Part shown: positions 59,723-64,000 of the stretch, piece by piece
How the letters are laid out: the number at the start of each line of letters is the position of its first letter
Numbering within the stretch: position 1 is the first letter of the stretch
DNA from: Pseudoscleropodium purum
Lineage: Eukaryota > Streptophyta > Bryopsida > Hypnales > Brachytheciaceae
DNA length: 64,000 nt
Reading direction: 5' to 3'
Assembly: GCA_963969395.1 (NCBI GenBank)
Contig: OZ017795.1
Span: 13,144,001 to 13,208,000 of the forward strand
Translations under genes and position numbers: made by a program
Notes under the pieces: generated by a model
Told to the model about the DNA's origin: nothing
The model's database searches: none
What the model saw: the letters and a program-made list of their open reading frames with translations, nothing else

Positions 59723-61381
59723 CTACCCTACAACTCTAGATCCTATCGTCGGGCTTCCGACCTCCGGGGTTAGCTCCTCGAAGACTTCGCTCAAGTTCCG
59801 GACCCGTTCCCCCTCCTCAGGATTCGGTCCGGGTGGAGACTCCAAGTCGATGGTAATATCCGGTCTCGAGCCCGGAGTCCCAGTCCGTGCAGACTTCTTG
59901 GACTCAGGAGTCCAATCCTTCCTGTCCTTCGCCATAGTTGCATCCGGAAAGAGGTCCGGTAGAGAGATGTCCGAAAGGTGAATACCTTTGTCGCACGTCG
60001 CTCCCGTCAGCTTCCGGCTGCTCTCCTCGATCCGGTCCGCAGCCTTCCGCCCCTCCACCATTGCCGTCTCCACCTGCTCGGCGAAGTCCGCGAGAATCCG
60101 GACCATCCGGGAACCGGATAGTTTCTTCTCTTCGTGGATCTTCTCGTCGAAGAGCTTCGCCTTGGCCGCTGCCGTTCCGGTCTCTCCCAGGACCGTCTTG
60201 ATCTGCTCGGCCACCTTCCGAGTCTCCTCCGCCATCTCCCGAGCAGCCGTCACGTCTTCCTGATAGGCGAAAAGTGTTGCCTTCAGTCTATCTACCTCCT
60301 CCTGCAACCGGCGGATCTCGGCTTCCTGCTTCCGGGTCTCTTCCGGATTCGTGATGCATTGCGCCACTTGTTCCGCCAAGTTGCTGTCCGGTGCAGCACC
60401 CACCAACTTGCCGATTGCCGCAAGCGTCCTGTGCTTCACTTCCCAATCCGCCCTGATGTTGCAGAGGACGTTGATCAGACCGTTGAACGGATCTTGCATA
60501 TCCGGATCTCCCCCGGAATTGGTCTTCTCGGCTTCCGGTTTCTCCTCCGGGGCCGGTTTGTCTTGACCGGGAGGCGTCCCGCGCTTGTGTGGAGGCGTCA
60601 GCTTCTGTCGCTTGATCGGCGGCATCAACTCCTCCTCTTCCTCGCTGGACTCCCGGTCTGACTCGGAATCGGATTCCGCTTCGTCATCCGTCTCCGACTC
60701 CCCATACTTCAGGAGCACTTCCTGCGTCTTCCACGCCTTCTCCTCTATGTTGGTGAGGACTTGGTTCTCCCGATAGAGGTGGAAGAGGTAAGGGCACACT
60801 GGAGTGGCCCTTTTCTTCCCAACCCTACTAACAAGCTGGGCCACGAGATCGGAAATGATCCGTGCCCAGTCCACTTTCCGGGTACCACTGAGGGCACCGA
60901 AAATGGTGTTGCCGAGGGTGATCGTCACCCTGGTCGGCTTCTCCGGGTGAAGAACCGGAACCAGGAATTGCAGGAGCCGACGGTGTCGGTCGTCCAAGCA
61001 ATCCTCGACCGCGTATCCGTCCTTCGGGTTGACGGCCCCCTTGAACTTCCCTCGGACAAACTCATCCTTCCGGCTCGCCATTCCCAAACCTCCTGCCCGG
61101 AAACCGTAAACCGCTCTCCACATCCCCTTGTTCCAGCTGACGGGAGCTCCCCTCACGGTGTTGTCAAACTGGTTGGACAACTTTCCGAGGAGCTCCTTGA
61201 CCATTCTCTCCTCCCTAAAACCCCAAGGTTTCTCGGCAAACCCTACGCAACCCATGGATCTGAGATCATCCATGAGTTCAGCCTTTTCCGGCTCTGTGGA
61301 GGGAATAACCGGAATGACTTTCCGGAGCTTCACCTCGCCTCCAGAGGGACTCGCTTGCCTCGACCTACGTAGCTGAGGCAT
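59723..61381 (-). CDS. LTR-encoded 552-aa protein (5' LTR copy)
   Basis: Same protein as at 50506-52164 with one substitution (Glu522). ATG at 61381. This copy lies about 155 bases downstream of the predicted transcription start, so it is the first long ORF of the element's genomic RNA, with gag starting about 1.3 kb after its stop. Domains: conserved helical block 86-210, acidic 228-251, candidate nuclear signal 254-267, coiled coil 345-460. The acidic segment plus nuclear signal suggests a nuclear regulatory or nucleic-acid-associated role, but no function can be assigned. It has no protease, RT, helicase or envelope motif. Confidence 0.85.
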   Translation of the reverse strand: MPQLRRSRQASPSGGEVKLRKVIPVIPSTEPEKAELMDDLRSMGCVGFAEKPWGFREERMVKELLGKLSNQFDNTVRGAPVSWNKGMWRAVYGFRAGGLGMASRKDEFVRGKFKGAVNPKDGYAVEDCLDDRHRRLLQFLVPVLHPEKPTRVTITLGNTIFGALSGTRKVDWARIISDLVAQLVSRVGKKRATPVCPYLFHLYRENQVLTNIEEKAWKTQEVLLKYGESETDDEAESDSESDRESSEEEEELMPPIKRQKLTPPHKRGTPPGQDKPAPEEKPEAEKTNSGGDPDMQDPFNGLINVLCNIRADWEVKHRTLAAIGKLVGAAPDSNLAEQVAQCITNPEETRKQEAEIRRLQEEVDRLKATLFAYQEDVTAAREMAEETRKVAEQIKTVLGETGTAAAKAKLFDEKIHEEKKLSGSRMVRILADFAEQVETAMVEGRKAADRIEESSRKLTGATCDKGIHLSDISLPDLFPDATMAKDRKDWTPESKKSARTGTPGSRPDITIDLESPPGPNPEEGERVRNLSEVFEELTPEVGSPTIGSRVVG

Positions 61382-61564
61382 TCCCACTCACATCTACCTC
61401 ACTCTCTTCTAGCCGCACGTCCCGTTCCTCACTTCCTCTCTCCGATCTCAACCGGAAGCAGAACAGACAAAACACAAACGCTCAGACGCACAAACGACAA
61501 AAACTCAACCGCGCACGCTCAAGGTCGAGTTTCTAAAAGGGGGTGCAACAGTGAAAGCTCCTCC

Positions 61565-61571
61565 TTTTATA
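61565..61571 (-). promoter_or_regulatory. LTR TATA box (5' LTR)
   Basis: TATAAAA on the - strand in the same context as in the 3' LTR; expected start of genomic RNA near 61537. The solo LTR has a variant, TATATAAGG, near 63573-63580. Confidence 0.7.
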
Positions 61572-61844
61572 GTCCCTGGACCATTTCCGGTTTGTCATCA
61601 TGAATCCGGTTTACCATCATAATCCGGTTCATCATCATCATCCGGTCCTAGATCTAATCCGTGTTGCATTCCGTTTCCGTCGTTACTTACTCCTGACCGG
61701 ATTAGATCCAAGAAGCCTACTACTTCACGTTCCGTGCTAATTCTGAGTTTTCCTTCCCCACCTAATCGGATCCGGTTAGCTAATGACTAGTTGCCGTTCC
61801 TATTTGGGTGTATACTAAGAAAATCAAAATTCTAAGCTGCGACA

Positions 61845-61849
61845 GAGAC
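61845..61849. repeat. Target duplication GAGAC, right copy
   Basis: Matches GAGAC at 49318-49322. It lies in the codons of the LTR ORF of the pre-existing solo LTR. Confidence 0.92.
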
Positions 61850-63390
61850 CCCAGGTCGATGGTGATATCCGGTCTCGTGCCCGGAGTCCCAGTCCGTGCA
61901 GACTTCTTGGACTCAGGAGTCCAATCCTTCCTATCCTTCTGAATGGTCGCGTCCGGAAAGAGATCCGGTAGCGAGATGTCAGAAAGATGAATACCTTTGT
62001 CGCACGTCGCTCCCGTCAGCTTTCGGCTGCTCTCCTCGATCCGGTCTGTTGCCTTCTGCCCCTCCACCATTGTCGTCTCCACCTGCTCAGCGAAGTCCGC
62101 GAGAATCCGGACCATCCGGGAACCGGATAGTTTCTTCTCTTCGTGGATCTTCTCGTCGAAGAGCTTCGCTTTGGCAGCGGCCGTTCCGGTCTCTCCCAGG
62201 ACCGCCTTGATCTGCTCGGCTATCTTCCGAGTCTCTTCCGCCATCTCCCGGGCGGCTGTCACGTCTTCCTGATAGGCAAAAAGAGTTGCCTTCAGTTTAT
62301 CCACCTCCTCTTGCAACCGGCGGATCTCTGCTTCCTGCTTCCGGGTCTCTTCCGGATTCGTGATGCACTCCGCCACTTGTTCCGCCAATTTGCTGTCCAG
62401 TGCCGCACCCACCAACTTGCCGATTGCCGCAAGCGTCCTGTGCTTGACCTCCCAATCCGCCCTGATGTTGCAGAGGACGTTGATCAGACCGTTGAACGGA
62501 TCTTGCATATCCGGATCTCCCCCGGAATTGGTCTTCTCGGCTTCCGGTTTCTCCTCCGGGGCCGGTTTGTCTTGACCGGGAGGCGTCCCGCGCTTGTGTG
62601 GAGGCGTCAGCTTCTGTCGCTTGATCGGCGGCATCAACTCCTCCTCTTCCTCGCTGGACTCCCGGTCTGACCCGGAATCGGATTCCGCCTCGTCATCCGT
62701 CTCCGACTCCCCATACTTCAGGAGCACTTCCTACGTCTTCCACGCCCTCTCCTCCATGTCGGTGAGGACTTGGTTCTCCCGATAGAGGTGGAAGAGATAA
62801 GGGCACACTGGAGTGGCCCTTTTCTTCCCAACCCTACTAACAAGCTGGGCCACGAGATCGGAAATGATCCGTGCCCAATCCACTTTCCGGGTACCACTGA
62901 GGGCACCGAAAATGGTGTTGCCGAGGGTGATCGTCACCCTGGTCGGCTTCTCCGGGTGAAGAACCGGAACCAGGAATTGCAGGAGCCGACGGTGTCGGTC
63001 ATCCAAGCAATCCTCGACCGCGTATCCGTCCTTCGGGTTGACGGCTCCCTTAAACTTCCCTCGGACAAACTCATCCTTCCGGCTCGCCATTCCCAAACCT
63101 CCTGCCCGGAAACCGTAAACCGCTCTCCACATCCCCTCGTTCCAGCTGACAGGAGTTCCCCTCACGGTGTTGTCAAACTGGTTGGACAACTTTCCGAGGA
63201 GCTCCTTGACCATTCTCTCCTCCCTAAAACCCCAAGGTTTCTCGGCAAACCCTACGCAACCCATGGATTTGAGATCATCTATGAGTTGAGACTTTTCCGG
63301 CTTTGTGGAGGGAATAACCGGAATGACTTTCCGGAGCTTCACCTCACTTGCAGAGGGACTCGCTTGTCTCAACCTACGTAGTGGAGGCAT
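61850..63390 (-). pseudogene. Broken LTR-ORF in the solo LTR
   Basis: ATG at 63390. The frame matches the 552-aa LTR protein but has a CAG-to-TAG change at 62732 (after ...AWKT, codon 220). Its last ~40 codons are separated by the young element and lie near 49205-49317. Apart from these breaks about 27 residues differ, nearly all outside residues 86-210. Confidence 0.88.
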
Positions 63391-63853
63391 TCCCACTCAC
63401 ATCTACCTCACTCTCTTCTAGCCGCACGTCCCGTTCCTCACTTCCTCTCTCCGATCTCAACCGGAAGCAAAACAGACAAAACACAAACGTCCAGACGCAC
63501 AAACTCCAAAAACTCAACCGCGCGCTCTCAAGGTCGTGTTTCTAAAAGGGGGTGCAACAGTGAAAGCTCCTCCTTATATAGTCCCTGGACCCTTTCCGGT
63601 TTGTCATCATGAATCCAGTTTACCATCATAATCCGGTTCATCATCATCATCCGGTCCTAGACCTAATCCGTGTTGCATTCCGTTTCCGTCGTTAGTTACT
63701 CCTGACCGGATTAGATCCAAGAAGCCCACTACTTCACATTCCGTGCTAATTCTGAGTTTTCCTTCCCCACCTAATCGGATCCGGTTAGCTAATGACTAGT
63801 TTCCATTCCTATTTGGGTGTATACTAAGAAAATCAAAATTCTAAGTTGCGACA
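61850..63853 (-). mobile_element. Solo LTR, right part
   Basis: Continues the interrupted LTR to its terminal TTGCGACA at 63853. With the left part it totals 3298 bp. It differs from the intact LTRs at many more sites than they differ from each other, so it is older. Confidence 0.92.
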
Positions 63854-63858
63854 CCACA
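63854..63858. repeat. Target duplication CCACA, right copy
   Basis: Second copy of the 5-bp duplication made when the now-solo LTR element integrated in the old integrase gene. Confidence 0.92.
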
Positions 63859-64000
63859 AAATGGGCAAAGGCCGTGGTAACTAAATATAATGACGCTAAG
63901 ACTATGGCTAAGTTTTTACTTGAAAATATTATAACCCGATTTGGATGCCCACGTGAACTTATAAATGACCGGGGTATACATTTCCTAAATGAAACTATAC
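63859..64000 (+). pseudogene. Decayed Ty3/gypsy pol, part 2 (integrase core)
   Basis: Continues the integrase of 46297-48028 in frame after the insertion: KWAKAVVTKYNDAKTMAKFL, then ITRFGCPRELINDRG with the second catalytic Asp. The frame is open to the window end, where it is cut off. Confidence 0.9.

Larger units (their letters stand above)
49323..61844 (-). mobile_element. Full-length Ty3/gypsy LTR retrotransposon (12,522 bp)
   Basis: LTRs 49323-52627 and 58540-61844, both 3305 bp and bounded by TG...CA, flank a 5912-bp internal region. The target duplication GAGAC is at 49318-49322 and 61845-61849. Reading on the - strand, the order is 5' LTR, tRNA-Asp-type primer site, gag, UGA, pol (protease, RT, RNase H, integrase), polypurine tract, 3' LTR. 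No chromodomain is seen. All coding frames are open. Only about six differences between the LTRs were found by eye, so insertion is very recent and the element may be competent. Each LTR also encodes a 552-aa ORF. Confidence 0.97.
58540..61844 (-). repeat. 5' LTR of the full-length element (3305 bp)
   Basis: Same length as the 3' LTR. Differences seen by eye are six, at offsets corresponding to about 59094, 59200, 59817, 61407, 61653 and 61718. It holds the promoter used for the genomic RNA. Confidence 0.96.

Overview
This is nuclear DNA of a land plant. Intergenic DNA is very AT-rich, while genes are GC-richer with short GT-AG introns. The repeats are typical of plants: a Ty3/gypsy element primed by tRNA-Asp, and small non-autonomous DNA transposons (MITEs). 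The genes (SAUR-like, EamA transporter, REX4-type exonuclease) are plant-like, but the species cannot be fixed from the sequence. A non-seed plant such as a moss or lycophyte would fit, as an inference only.

Layout. 1-3.7 kb: AT-rich DNA with a Harbinger-like MITE. 3.7-5.6 kb: an unrecognised single-exon gene (634 aa) with ankyrin-like helices and a lysine tail. 5.6-24.5 kb: gene-poor repeat DNA with a pogo-like MITE, a 216-bp tandem duplication, a ~115-bp satellite with a palindromic core, a ~430-bp foldback and an old dispersed repeat. 24.7-28.2 kb (-): a six-exon plastid-type EamA/DMT transporter that splices in frame to 430 aa. 29.5-36.3 kb: three diverged copies of one segment. The last is the promoter and leader region of a SAUR-like gene (CDS 37363-37881, intron in the 5' UTR). 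The first carries an orphan copy of that promoter. Two MITEs landed inside the copies: a GC-rich hAT-type and a Mutator-like one. 41.2-43.5 kb (-): an eight-exon REX4-like DEDDh exonuclease, with a telo-box upstream.

46.3-64 kb is a three-layer nest. An old, broken gypsy pol on the + strand is interrupted in its integrase by a solo LTR (target duplication CCACA). That solo LTR is interrupted by a complete 12.5-kb element of the same family on the - strand (target duplication GAGAC). The complete element has LTRs of 3305 bp that differ at about six sites by eye, a tRNA-Asp-type primer site, a polypurine tract, intact gag with three zinc knuckles, and an intact protease-RT-RNase H-integrase polyprotein.

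Two features of this element stand out. Each LTR carries, downstream of its TATA box and in the sense direction, an intact 552-aa ORF with an acidic segment, a candidate nuclear localisation signal and a coiled coil. Its central block differs only silently from the older solo-LTR copy. In addition, pol lies in the same frame as gag, separated only by one UGA codon, and has no ATG near its beginning, which points to stop-codon readthrough.
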